DNA from: Candidatus Latescibacterota bacterium
Lineage (GTDB): Bacteria > Latescibacterota > UBA2968
Length of the DNA: 64,000 nt
NCBI GenBank assembly: GCA_022823725.1
Contig: JAJEHL010000027.1
Location: 45,379-109,378, forward strand
Direction of reading: 5' to 3'
In this document: in pieces, positions 26,923 through 35,764 of the stretch
Layout of the letters: each line of letters opens with the position of its first letter
How positions within the stretch are numbered: position 1 is the stretch's first letter
Translations under genes and position numbers: made by a program
Notes under the pieces: model-generated
Told to the model about the DNA's origin: nothing
The model's input: only the letters and a program-made list of their open reading frames with translations
Database searches by the model: none

Positions 26923-29900
26923 CGGGGGCTGGGGGTTAGGGGCTGGGGGTTGAGGTGGTGTTACGCGCTTGCTCTGGTTATCAGTAGTAGCTTTTTGCAG
27001 ATGGCGCACGCGCAGTCCGCGTATTCTCCCGGGCAAATTCTCGTCAAGTTTCGCAATGCAAAGCCGGCACTCGCACAATTTCGCGATCTATCAGAACGGC
27101 ATGGCATAACATCGATTGAACCGCTTTTTACGCCGCGAAGTGCTAAGGTTGTTTATCCCCATCCTTTGACGCATGTGTACCGCGTACGTCTGTCGGGCGA
27201 CCCTATCGAAGCCGCAGCCGATTACGCCTTGCGTCCCGATGTTGTGTACGCACAACCCAATTATTTGTTTACGCACCAACAAGCACCCAATGACCCGCGC
27301 TATAGCAACCAACGCAGCCTTCAGACCCTTGATTGGGAGCTGTTGCAACAAAGCCTCGGTTCCATTCAAAAACAGATCGTTGTCGCGATCATTGATTCCG
27401 GCGTCGATTATAACCACGAAGACTTGCGCGACAATATCTGGCACAATGCCGCAGAAGTGAACGGAGCGGCTGGGGTTGATGACGATGGGAATGGGTATAT
27501 CGATGATATAAGAGGCTGGGATTTCACCCATGCGCCCGATCTGCCGGGGATGGGGGATTATCTCAATCGCGACAATGATCCACAGGATGAATCGGCGCAC
27601 GGTACGCGCGTTGCGGGCATTGTTGCAGCGGCGACGAATAATAACCGAGGTATTGCCGGTATTGCGCCGAATGCCCAACTTATGGCGCTGCGGGCGGGGT
27701 TGAGACGGCTTGGCGGCATTGGCTTTCTCGAAGAAGATGATATCGCTGCGGCTATTCTCTATGCCGTGGAGAATGGCGCGCATATTATTAATATGAGTTT
27801 GGGGGGACCTGAACGCACTTTTATCTTGGGCGACGTAATCCAATACGCGCACTCTCAAGGCGTTGTGCTCGTCGCCTCTGCTGGGAACACGGGCGATGAG
27901 TTGGGGTATCCCGCGGGCAATCACTATACGATTGCTGTGGGTGCGGTAAACCATACCGACCGTCTGGCGGGTTTTAGCAGCACGGGCGCGTCGCTCGATC
28001 TGGTTGCGCCGGGTGTCAGTATTCTCAGCACACGCCTCAATAATCGCTATGCCTCCGGTTCCGGCACTTCTTTTTCCGCGCCTCACATATCGGGTTTGGC
28101 CGCGCTGATTCTCTCTCGCCGGCCCGATCTTTCGCCCCATTCTGTACGCAATTTGCTCATCGCATCTGCAATTGACCTGGGGCTGCCAGGGCACGACAAT
28201 GACTACGGCGCAGGGCGCGTGAGTGGCGCGCAACTCGCAGACCGCCTGAGTACTTTCGATTCGCTGACGGTTGCGATTCAATCTCCCGCCAATGATGAAG
28301 GGCATGATACTGTATTTGATATTCGCGCTTCTGTTTCGGGCGCGCAGGTCACGGGTTATCGCCTGTCTTATGGCATAGGACGCAATCCACAAACCTGGAC
28401 AAGTCTTGTAGAAGGAATACCCTCTCTGGACATTCGCTCTTCCTGGGATGTTTCTGCTTTTGCTGATTCTGACGCGGTTTTGCGACTTGAGGCAGATTTG
28501 TCAGATGGCGCGGTTGTGGAAGACCGCGTTCGCGTTGCTATTGAAAAAACAGCTCCTGCTATCACCGCGCTTGCATGTGGCGACGTGTTGGAGGGGAACC
28601 GCCGCGTTTTTGAATGTCGCTGGCGAACTGATCAGCGCGCACACGGGGGGATTGCCTATCGCTATGGCGCGGATTTCGATACCCTGTACACCGGTCTGGT
28701 CCAGAACAAACACCGCGTTGTTTTGCCCCATACACTGCCTGCAGGCGTTGTGACATTCCACGTTTTGGCTGATGGAGAAAACAATATCCGCGCGGTGCAT
28801 CCGGCGCAGACAATTGATTATGTTCCTTTTCGCGTCCCGCAAAACGGCTTTGTGGAAATGGGCACATTGCCCGATGGCTTTTTACCTGATCGCGCGTCGG
28901 ATTTCGACCGCGATGGTAAGCTGGAAATCGCGCTTATGCCATATCTTACGGGCGATTCTTATGGACCAGTGCATATTTACGAACGCCAGGCGGATGGTTC
29001 ATTTTCTGATGAATTTCAAAGCGACGAGCGTTTTTTGCCCTGGGCAATTGGCGATATTACGAATGATGGGACCGATGATTTATTGGGTGTGACTTATGAG
29101 CGTCTTGTGCTTTTTACGGATAGTTTTTCCAATCCCTATCCAGCGCAGGTGGAATTTGAACAGCGCGGCACATGGGGTGGCGATTTTGCCGATGTGGATG
29201 GCGATAGCATTCCCGATATTATTGCTCGTGCAGGCGATCAGCGCGGTATCCGCGTGATTCGCAATCTCGGCAGCGTAATCCGCGAGGAGGCATTTCTCGT
29301 TGATCCCTCACAGGGCAATGGCGATCCTGGCCCGCGCTTTGTGGTTGCGGACTTTGACCTGGATGAACAGCGGGAAATTCTCGCTGGCGACGCCGATGGC
29401 GATCTCTGGATGTACGAATATCGCGCGGGGGAATACGTGCAGACATGGTACTTGCCGGGCGATGGGGATGCGCGCTGGGTTGGCGGGGGTGTGGATTTGG
29501 ACGGCGATGGAGTGGTCGAATTTGCCGTTGCTCGCGCGTACACAGATGCGTATGAGGCTTCCAATGGTTTCTGGGAACTGGAGATTTACAGCATGCGTGC
29601 GCCGGATACTTATGCGCGCGAATGGACGACACGGATCAACGGCGTGGCGACCACAGGTAATGGAATTTCAGCAGGGGATGTCGATGGGGATGGACTGGCC
29701 GATTTGATAGTATGTCTGCGCCCCGATCTCTACGCTTTTCGTGCTGAGAAATCCGGTCACTATCGCCCGATCTGGCATACGCCGGTGGGTTTGATGCGCC
29801 GCGCGCTCATTGCTGATCTGGACAGAGATTTTCGCAATGAGGTGCTTTTTAATTTTGATGGCGCAGTGCATATTGTCGAACGCGATGAACCGCCAATTAC

Positions 29901-30621
29901 AGTGGGATCGCCCCAGATTATACGCGCGCGGGCTCTGGGACCAACCCGCGTTGAAATCGACTGGATGCAGGTGTCCGATGCGTCTTCTTACCAGATTTAT
30001 CGCGCTGTTGGCGATGGCGCGCTCGATTATTTTGATGAGATCAGCGATCGCACTGTGTACATCGATTCTTTGCTGACGGAAGGTCAGACCTATCGCTATC
30101 AGATTGTCGCTGTGGCAGATTGGGATCTGCGCTCGGATATTGTATCTCTTATGCCAAACCGTGCGCCAGAAGTCGTGCGCGTTGAAACGCTGTCGGACAG
30201 TCAGATTCAAATTTTCTTTTCGGAAGAGATGGGGCCAGATGCGGCCCTGCCGTCAAGTTATCTGCTCAGCGGCGTTGGACAACCCACATCTGTGATACTC
30301 GACCGGCAAAATACCAGAGCGGTTTTGTCCTTTGCCGCGCCGTTTCCCGCTCGGTACACACTGACGATTCTCAATACATCCGATGCGAGTGGTACACCTC
30401 TCGGATTGATAAGAATTGCAGATATTGTAGATCCAGATCTTCTCGCGCGGGCCGATGCCGATGGTAGTGGGGTTATCGATTTTGCAGATTTCCTTTCTTT
30501 TGTCCGCGCATTTCAAACTTCCGATTCCACATTTGATTTTGATGGCGATGGGATTGTCAATTTTTCTGACTTTCTCATCTTTACCAATCTCTTTGGCAGA
30601 GAGGTAAGGGTTGGAGGATAG
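26887..30621 (+). CDS. secreted S8 subtilase with FG-GAP-like repeats and dockerin-like C-terminus
   Basis: The 1244-residue protein carries a signal peptide (hydrophobic stretch, cleavage near AHA-QSA). The inhibitor-like region with YSPGQILVKF is followed by the protease domain with all three catalytic motifs: IIDSGVDY (Asp), SAHGTRVAGI (His) and SGTSFSAPHISG (Ser). After that come FG-GAP/VCBS-like calcium repeats (DVDGDSIPDI, DLDGDGVVEF, DVDGDGLADL), a fibronectin-III-like segment, a bacterial Ig-like segment and two final EF-hand-like loops (DADGSGVIDFADFL, DFDGDGIVNFSDFL). The start is uncertain: ATG 26887 lies in a dispersed repeat, and TTG 26950 gives a shorter N-terminus. Confidence 0.85.
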   Translation: MAHAKTQRYGERRGLGVRGWGLRWCYALALVISSSFLQMAHAQSAYSPGQILVKFRNAKPALAQFRDLSERHGITSIEPLFTPRSAKVVYPHPLTHVYRVRLSGDPIEAAADYALRPDVVYAQPNYLFTHQQAPNDPRYSNQRSLQTLDWELLQQSLGSIQKQIVVAIIDSGVDYNHEDLRDNIWHNAAEVNGAAGVDDDGNGYIDDIRGWDFTHAPDLPGMGDYLNRDNDPQDESAHGTRVAGIVAAATNNNRGIAGIAPNAQLMALRAGLRRLGGIGFLEEDDIAAAILYAVENGAHIINMSLGGPERTFILGDVIQYAHSQGVVLVASAGNTGDELGYPAGNHYTIAVGAVNHTDRLAGFSSTGASLDLVAPGVSILSTRLNNRYASGSGTSFSAPHISGLAALILSRRPDLSPHSVRNLLIASAIDLGLPGHDNDYGAGRVSGAQLADRLSTFDSLTVAIQSPANDEGHDTVFDIRASVSGAQVTGYRLSYGIGRNPQTWTSLVEGIPSLDIRSSWDVSAFADSDAVLRLEADLSDGAVVEDRVRVAIEKTAPAITALACGDVLEGNRRVFECRWRTDQRAHGGIAYRYGADFDTLYTGLVQNKHRVVLPHTLPAGVVTFHVLADGENNIRAVHPAQTIDYVPFRVPQNGFVEMGTLPDGFLPDRASDFDRDGKLEIALMPYLTGDSYGPVHIYERQADGSFSDEFQSDERFLPWAIGDITNDGTDDLLGVTYERLVLFTDSFSNPYPAQVEFEQRGTWGGDFADVDGDSIPDIIARAGDQRGIRVIRNLGSVIREEAFLVDPSQGNGDPGPRFVVADFDLDEQREILAGDADGDLWMYEYRAGEYVQTWYLPGDGDARWVGGGVDLDGDGVVEFAVARAYTDAYEASNGFWELEIYSMRAPDTYAREWTTRINGVATTGNGISAGDVDGDGLADLIVCLRPDLYAFRAEKSGHYRPIWHTPVGLMRRALIADLDRDFRNEVLFNFDGAVHIVERDEPPITVGSPQIIRARALGPTRVEIDWMQVSDASSYQIYRAVGDGALDYFDEISDRTVYIDSLLTEGQTYRYQIVAVADWDLRSDIVSLMPNRAPEVVRVETLSDSQIQIFFSEEMGPDAALPSSYLLSGVGQPTSVILDRQNTRAVLSFAAPFPARYTLTILNTSDASGTPLGLIRIADIVDPDLLARADADGSGVIDFADFLSFVRAFQTSDSTFDFDGDGIVNFSDFLIFTNLFGREVRVGG
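26924..26949 (+). other. potential G-quadruplex near the subtilase start
   Basis: Four G-tracts (5, 5, 4 and 5 G) with 2-3-nt loops lie on the coding strand just before the TTG at 26950 and the signal peptide. It meets the simple G-quadruplex pattern. Confidence 0.6.
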
Positions 30622-30625
30622 GGTT

Positions 30626-31270
30626 ATGAATATCGGTATTCCCAAACGCGCGTTTTTCCAGGTGGCTTTTCCCTGTCTGTTTCGCGCAGACACTCCGGTG
30701 ATTGATGGTGTGCTCAATGACTGGGATGCGGCTTATTTGGTGCCAGATTTGAGCGGGATTGAGGGAAAAAATCCCTTTGCCGATGTGTATATGGCCTGGC
30801 ACGATACCGGATTGTTTTTTGCGGTTGATGTAAAAGGTGCTGGGGGACGTGCGCCCGATGTTAGCCGTCCATTGCGCGGTGACGGCTTTCAGGTGTGGAT
30901 TGATACGCGCGATGTGCGTAATGCGCCGCGAGGAAGCCGATATTGTCATCATTTTTGTTTTTGGCCGGGCAAAGGGAAGGGGCAGGCTGGCGGGAGACAA
31001 TTTCGGTTGCGACGAGCAAGAGCGCATTCCAGACTGTGCGATCCCGAGCGTCTAAAGGTGGCTTCAAAGGTACTTAAAACGGGGTATCGCCTGGAAGCCC
31101 ATATTCCCGCTGTTGCAATGACCGGGTTTGATCCCGATGAAAATAATCGGATCGGTTTTACTTATTTGTTGCGCGATAAGAATTTAGGGCGACAAGTTTG
31201 GACGGCAGAAGAGATTTTGCCCGTGTCTTATGACCCGAGTTTATGGGGTACGGCAGAATTGGTGAGGTGA
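30626..31270 (+). CDS. CBM9/DOMON-like carbohydrate-binding protein
   Basis: The 214-residue protein has the CBM9-like features TPVIDGVLNDWD and the AWHDTGLFFAVDVKG strand pattern, then GDGFQVWIDTRD and a C-terminal GFTYLLRD. Such domains bind sugars or heme in secreted enzymes. It has no signal peptide at the chosen ATG (30626, GGAGG upstream) and sits four nt after the subtilase. It could be a cytoplasmic sensor or be coupled to the subtilase; this is not settled. Confidence 0.72.
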   Translation: MNIGIPKRAFFQVAFPCLFRADTPVIDGVLNDWDAAYLVPDLSGIEGKNPFADVYMAWHDTGLFFAVDVKGAGGRAPDVSRPLRGDGFQVWIDTRDVRNAPRGSRYCHHFCFWPGKGKGQAGGRQFRLRRARAHSRLCDPERLKVASKVLKTGYRLEAHIPAVAMTGFDPDENNRIGFTYLLRDKNLGRQVWTAEEILPVSYDPSLWGTAELVR

Positions 31271-31366
31271 GAGTTAAAAGACGGGGAGGGCGTTTGTATT
31301 TCGTCAAATAGTTTTGTATATTGGAAACATTGGATGGGGAGATGGATTTGTATTCGAGGCTGGTAT

Positions 31367-32374
31367 ATGGCACAGGATAGCGAACTTTCTCAAGACCTCA
31401 CCGCTCGCGTGGAGCGTTTGGAGTCGCTGTTGACAATTAGTCGGTTGATGAATGCGACGTCAAACCAGGGACGATTGATCAGTGGTATTGCACATGAAAT
31501 TTCCACGTATTTGGATGCGGAACAGTGTTCAATCTTTTTTCACAACCGCCTGACGGATGAGCTTTATACGCATGTTGGGGCAGGGGTCGAAAAAGACACG
31601 CAGGTGCGAATTCCGAGCAATAGGGGTATTGCAGGGCATGTGTTTAAGAACGGCGATGTGAGAAACGTTTTAGACACCTCCAAAGACCCTTTATTTTCCA
31701 ATGTACTCGGGTATGAAACGCATACCATATTGGCCTTCCCACTGCACAACAGACGCGGGGAGGTGATAGGTGTGCTGGAACTCCTGAACAAGCAAGGTGA
31801 TCCGGGGTATTTTACAAAAGATGATGAGGATTTTCTGCACGAGGTGGCCGCGCAAATCGGCGGGTTGGTCGATATGATGTTGCGGCGCGAGGAGATGGCC
31901 CACCGCAATGAGATGCTCGAAGCACAGATGGAGCGCTTGTCGGGATTTGAGCATCTGGTGGAAGACCGCACGGTTATCAATACCGTGTTTAAGTACAATC
32001 GCAAGATACACTATTGGGCCGGGCTTGTCGGCATGATTTTGTTGGTGCTAATGTCTATTACCTCTCTGGTGATGGTGCGATCTGCTGATTTCCGGAAAAT
32101 CATGCTGGAGTTGCATTCGGGGGTTATTTTTGCGGGTGCCAGCAACGCGTATATTTATACCGATATTGTTGCCTATATTACGTTGACGATTTGTCTTTCT
32201 GGTTTTCTAATGTATGCCTATCCACCATTGAATCGCTGGATGAGGGCCAAAAAGGACCGGCTTTCGCGGTTTATGCTTCAGGCAGGGGTGCGTCAGCACA
32301 ATCAAAATCGCCGGGTTCAGGAGGGATTGAGAAAAGTGTTGGGGGGCCGAAATAAGCCCTCTGGAAAAACTTGA
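31367..32374 (+). CDS. GAF-domain protein with PepSY-like membrane region
   Basis: The 335-residue protein has a GAF sensor domain at about 20-180 (DAEQCSIFFHNRLTDEL, then PLHNRRGEVIGVLELLNK), a short coiled segment, and two hydrophobic helices near 225-305 with KIHYWAGLVGMILL and LELHSGVIFAGA followed by LSGFLMYAYPPLNRW. The HxxxG and LHxG pattern resembles PepSY-associated membrane helices, where the His residues may bind heme. It has no kinase or output domain. ATG 31367 (GAGG upstream) is preferred to 31334. A cytochrome c lipoprotein follows, so a redox role is plausible. Confidence 0.7.
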   Translation: MAQDSELSQDLTARVERLESLLTISRLMNATSNQGRLISGIAHEISTYLDAEQCSIFFHNRLTDELYTHVGAGVEKDTQVRIPSNRGIAGHVFKNGDVRNVLDTSKDPLFSNVLGYETHTILAFPLHNRRGEVIGVLELLNKQGDPGYFTKDDEDFLHEVAAQIGGLVDMMLRREEMAHRNEMLEAQMERLSGFEHLVEDRTVINTVFKYNRKIHYWAGLVGMILLVLMSITSLVMVRSADFRKIMLELHSGVIFAGASNAYIYTDIVAYITLTICLSGFLMYAYPPLNRWMRAKKDRLSRFMLQAGVRQHNQNRRVQEGLRKVLGGRNKPSGKT

Positions 32375-32442
32375 TTTTGTGTTGAGAAAAGTTTATTATC
32401 ATGGTCCGCGATATGAAACGAAAAAGGAAACAGGAGGAATCA

Positions 32443-32886
32443 ATGCGCTATTTGAGGTTTATGGCTTTGGGGTCGGTAATTTTGGGGGTTGTGATGGCTG
32501 GTATCGCTGGCTGTGGTGGTGGGCAAGAACAGTCGGATAATAATCTGCCAGTGAGACGTGCGAAGATGCGCGAGATTAAGTTGAGTACAGACCGGATTAT
32601 GGTCGCGCTGAAAAACGAAACTGTTGAAGGCATTGCCGATGATGCCGAGAAGATTCAGGATGCGTTGAAAGCGGTGATTGATCTCTATCCGCCAGAACAC
32701 GAAGAAAAGTACACGATTTACAACCAGGCATCTCAAACACTGGCTTTGGGGATTGCGTCGGCTGCCAAGGCGGGAAATGTCAAAGAGGCGAATAAGAAGT
32801 TCCGCGCTATGGTACCTTATTGCGGCAAATGCCACGAAGACTGCGCGTTTATGCTGGCTCCGGCATTTCCCGAGTATGAAGAGTGA
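32443..32886 (+). CDS. cytochrome c'-like lipoprotein
   Basis: The 147-residue protein has a lipoprotein signal (MRYLRF start, lipobox AGIAGC) and, near the C-terminus, a single heme-attachment site C-G-K-C-H. One CxxCH placed close to the C-terminus after a helical region is typical of cytochrome c' or c-556. The start is ATG 32443 behind AGGAGG. It should sit on the outer face of a membrane and carry one c-type heme. It ends at a bidirectional terminator and follows the GAF/membrane protein by 68 nt. Confidence 0.8.
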   Translation: MRYLRFMALGSVILGVVMAGIAGCGGGQEQSDNNLPVRRAKMREIKLSTDRIMVALKNETVEGIADDAEKIQDALKAVIDLYPPEHEEKYTIYNQASQTLALGIASAAKAGNVKEANKKFRAMVPYCGKCHEDCAFMLAPAFPEYEE

Positions 32887-32907
32887 GCTTAATAAAAATT
32901 AAAAGAC

Positions 32908-32944
32908 AAAAAAAGCGTCGGCTACTTGAGCGGACGCTTTTTTT
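32908..32944. terminator. bidirectional terminator between cytochrome and amidohydrolase genes
   Basis: A GCGTC/GACGC stem is extended by flanking A7 and T7 tracts, which makes a terminator usable from both strands; the two genes converge here. Confidence 0.85.
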
Positions 32945-32948
32945 GTAC

Positions 32949-33707
32949 TCAGAACCGCCAGATTTTCAGTGCGGTTTTTCCAAATATCCATTCTCTGTCT
33001 TCTGAACTGAGTTCAGATAGATAATCCATCGGGACTTTGAGGCTGTTGTCATAGCCTTCGCGCCTGCTCACAGGGGGATAGTCGCTTCCCCACATAACCC
33101 TTTGGGGTCCAAAGGCTTCGATGGCCATGTCGGCGAGTGGGGGAATGGGATCAAAGGGCAAGGGGACGGGACAGATTTCGCCGAATCCGGGGAGTTTGAT
33201 GGACAGATTGGGGCGTTCGGCGAGTTCGAGGATTTTTTTGAAGGTGTCATAAGGGGGCTGTTGGCCCTCGCCAATGCCCGCGAGGTGTTCGATTACAATG
33301 GACAGGTTTGGGAATTCTCTGATTACTTCTGCAAATTCATCGCTCAGAAGACTCTGGGGATTGCTCGGCGCGCTGACGACGAGGTCGAGGTCGGCTGCAG
33401 TGCGCCATTGTGCCAGAGGATCGGCGCAATCGGCACGGCTGTTTGCGGGGAGGCGAATGCCGACAATGCCCTGTTCTGCCCATTGTCGCATGGCTGTACC
33501 ATCGTCTGTTGGTTCAACGATCATGGCCGCTTGAAATTTTCCCGGATGTGCCGCCATGCTGTCGAGCATATACTGGTTATCCGAGTTCCCCGCGTATTGG
33601 ATGAAGACAGCACGATCTACACCGGATGTGTTCATGTGGTAGAGCAGGGATTCTACGGGTTCGTATTTGTGAAGTCCAATGTGGCAGTGTGTATCGACAA
33701 TGGTCAT
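32949..33707 (-). CDS. amidohydrolase-2 family protein
   Basis: This 252-residue TIM-barrel metal hydrolase has VDTHCHIG at the N-terminus (metal His pair), VIEHLAG (His) and MWGSDYPPVSR (Asp). Family members act as decarboxylases, lactonases or dihydroorotase-like enzymes. The substrate is unknown; a sugar lactone would fit the neighbours. ATG 33707 follows GGAG by about ten nt. It is 26 nt after the SRAP gene in the same direction, so they form an operon. Confidence 0.85.
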   Translation of the reverse strand: MTIVDTHCHIGLHKYEPVESLLYHMNTSGVDRAVFIQYAGNSDNQYMLDSMAAHPGKFQAAMIVEPTDDGTAMRQWAEQGIVGIRLPANSRADCADPLAQWRTAADLDLVVSAPSNPQSLLSDEFAEVIREFPNLSIVIEHLAGIGEGQQPPYDTFKKILELAERPNLSIKLPGFGEICPVPLPFDPIPPLADMAIEAFGPQRVMWGSDYPPVSRREGYDNSLKVPMDYLSELSSEDREWIFGKTALKIWRF

Positions 33708-33733
33708 TGCGTTTTTACTCCGAAGGGGTGGGA

Positions 33734-34423
33734 TCAAAACAATGCACCCTGTTCGGGCGATTGTGCGGGTTTCAGGCAGTCTGGCGTGTCATTAGTCGGG
33801 CTGTTGACAAGGGTGGAAACGGGATATGCGGCCATCTCTTGTGCGGAATAGGGCACGAGAAGGTCTTGCAGGTCTGTTCTTTCTTCTGGATCGAGCCAGA
33901 GGTTATACGCGTTAGCCTGGAGAATAACGGGCATGCGATTGTGTATCGGTGCCATCAGGTCGTTGGGTTCGGTTGTGATAATCGTACAGGATTGAATGTG
34001 TTGTCCTTCTGGTGAATGCCAGGATTCCCAAAGACCCGCAAAGGCAAAGGGTGCGCCGGATTTGAGCGCGATATACATGGGGGTTTTGGTTCTGCCGTCG
34101 GGATTGCGTTGCCATTCGTAAAATCCCGTTGCGGGAATCAGACACCGCCGTCTTTTGAAGGCCGTGCGAAATGAGGGTTTTTCCGCAAGGGTTTCTCCCC
34201 GCGCGTTGATGAGTCGGTTGCCAATTTTGTGATCTTTTGCCCACGATGGAATAAGCCCCCATTTGAAAGCGTCTGCCCACGGCTCGGCAGTATTGGCAAT
34301 CGCCGTGATATCCTGGCCCGGTGCGATATTGTATCGCAAGGGTATCTCGTTGGGAAAAACAACCTGTGGAAATGCGAGCAGGTTTTCATCGCATTGAGCA
34401 GCATAAACAAATCGACCGCACAT
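33734..34423 (-). CDS. SRAP (YedK/HMCES) family DNA-protein crosslink enzyme
   Basis: The 229-residue protein starts MCGRFVY, where Cys2 becomes the catalytic N-terminus after Met removal. NARGET, GFYEW and PIHNRMPVIL carry the conserved Asn, Glu and His. SRAP proteins bind abasic sites in single-stranded DNA and form a covalent link that shields them from strand breaks. The 164-nt gap upstream, shared with the divergent Gfo/Idh/MocA gene, should hold its promoter. Confidence 0.92.
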   Translation of the reverse strand: MCGRFVYAAQCDENLLAFPQVVFPNEIPLRYNIAPGQDITAIANTAEPWADAFKWGLIPSWAKDHKIGNRLINARGETLAEKPSFRTAFKRRRCLIPATGFYEWQRNPDGRTKTPMYIALKSGAPFAFAGLWESWHSPEGQHIQSCTIITTEPNDLMAPIHNRMPVILQANAYNLWLDPEERTDLQDLLVPYSAQEMAAYPVSTLVNSPTNDTPDCLKPAQSPEQGALF

Positions 34424-34587
34424 GGTGTGATTCCTCGTTTATAGTTCATAGATTATCTTCTCAAATATGTATAGTCTCTTCTCGCCAAATGTCAAGGTCA
34501 ATAATTTTTGCTTGCTCGCGGACGAGTGTCTCATTACATTGAGCCGCGTTTTATACATTGATATTACATTTCCGATTGGAGGATGTT

Positions 34588-35646
34588 ATGGCAGCAGAGT
34601 TGGGTTTTGGCGTTGTTGGACTGGGTATGGGCAAGAACCACTGTCGGTCTGTCACACGGGCCAATGGCGCGAAGTTGGTGGCTGTGTGCGATGTGGATGA
34701 GGAGCGTTTGGGACCGACCGCTGAGGAATACGGGTGCAAGGCTTATACGAGTTATGAAGAGATGCTTCAGGACGATGAGGTCCAGGTCGTCAACGTTTGC
34801 GTAGAGTCTGGAAAGCACGCTGAGTTGGGCATTCAGGCTGCAGATGCGGGCAAACACATGATTGTTGAGAAGCCCGCGGATATTACGCCTGAGCGCGTTG
34901 ATCAATTAATTGGTGCGGTGAAGGATGCGGGCGTAAAAGTCGGGTGTATTTTTCAAGCGCGTTTGGAACCTCTAAACAGGCGGATTAAAGATGCAGTTGA
35001 CAGTGGCAAGCTGGGTAAGCTGATAGGCGTTCACGGTCATTTGCCCTGGTATCGCGCGGATAGCTATTATCAGGGTGCGCATGGATCGTGGAAGGGTACA
35101 TGGGATCTCGATGGGGGAGGCTCGCTGATGAATCAGGGCGTGCATACCGTCGATTTGATTCAGTGGCTCGCAGGCGGCGTCGAGTCTGTGATGGGCATGT
35201 TTGGCGTTTTTGGACACGATATTGAAGCGGAAGATCAGACTGTGGCGTTGTTCAAATTTAAGAATGGCGCGATTGGCACGGTTTATACGACGACCTGTTG
35301 CTATCCTGGGCTTCCGCAACTGGTGACTATTTACGGCGAGAATGGGTCGATTATGAAAGATGCTTCTAAGCTGATTTCCTGGAAGATTCAGGGTGAAAAC
35401 GAGGCATCGGAAGAAGCAGAGATGCTGGGTTTTTACGGCGCCCAGGAAGACAAGCAGAAGAATATTTCAGCAGATCCAATGGCCGTCAGTTCCGATGGGC
35501 ACACGTTGATCATTGAGGACCTCATAGGAGCGATCAATGAAGGCCGTGAGCCTATGATTGGCCTTGAAAGCGCGCGCCACGCCGTGGAAATTATCACTGC
35601 GGTATTTGAATCCGGGCGTACGGGGCGGGAGGTTAAGGTGGGGTGA
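34588..35646 (+). CDS. Gfo/Idh/MocA family oxidoreductase
   Basis: The 352-residue enzyme has GFGVVGLGMGKNHCRS at the nucleotide site, HMIVEKPADIT with the catalytic Lys, and DLDGGGSLMNQGVHTVDL in the substrate domain. ATG 34588 follows GGAGGATG. It is a single plus-strand gene between minus-strand genes and ends with a repeat and a terminator. The substrate is not known. Confidence 0.9.
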   Translation: MAAELGFGVVGLGMGKNHCRSVTRANGAKLVAVCDVDEERLGPTAEEYGCKAYTSYEEMLQDDEVQVVNVCVESGKHAELGIQAADAGKHMIVEKPADITPERVDQLIGAVKDAGVKVGCIFQARLEPLNRRIKDAVDSGKLGKLIGVHGHLPWYRADSYYQGAHGSWKGTWDLDGGGSLMNQGVHTVDLIQWLAGGVESVMGMFGVFGHDIEAEDQTVALFKFKNGAIGTVYTTTCCYPGLPQLVTIYGENGSIMKDASKLISWKIQGENEASEEAEMLGFYGAQEDKQKNISADPMAVSSDGHTLIIEDLIGAINEGREPMIGLESARHAVEIITAVFESGRTGREVKVG

Positions 35647-35651
35647 GAAAA

Positions 35652-35694
35652 GTATCCGCAGATGACGCAGATGGACGCGGATGAAAGGCGAGAA
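35652..35694. repeat. dispersed intergenic repeat, copy 3
   Basis: GTATCCGCAGATGACGCAGA, TGGACGCGGATGAAAGGCGA share the TCCGCAGATG...GGACGCAGATGAAA...GGCGA pattern with the copies at 18035 and 51944. Confidence 0.7.
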
Positions 35695-35698
35695 GTAG

Positions 35699-35719
35699 TT
35701 TGCCGTTTCAAACGGCAAA
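35699..35719. other. 21-bp palindrome
   Basis: TTTGCCGTTT, a single C, then AAACGGCAAA form a perfect palindrome upstream of the terminator between convergent genes. It may be part of the repeat unit or a regulator site. Confidence 0.6.
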
Positions 35720-35730
35720 AGTATAAAACA

Positions 35731-35763
35731 AAAAAAGCCAGATATTTTGTCTGGCTTTTTTTG
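35731..35763. terminator. bidirectional terminator
   Basis: AAAAAGCCAGA and TCTGGCTTTTT flank a seven-nt loop, giving a strong hairpin with A and T tracts on both sides. It serves both the oxidoreductase gene and the convergent ArsC-like gene. Confidence 0.9.
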
Positions 35764-35764
35764 T

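Noticed and set aside
27091..28392. Minus-strand open frame of 433 codons inside the subtilase
   Set aside because: It is antisense to the catalytic domain, with no recognisable domain of its own.
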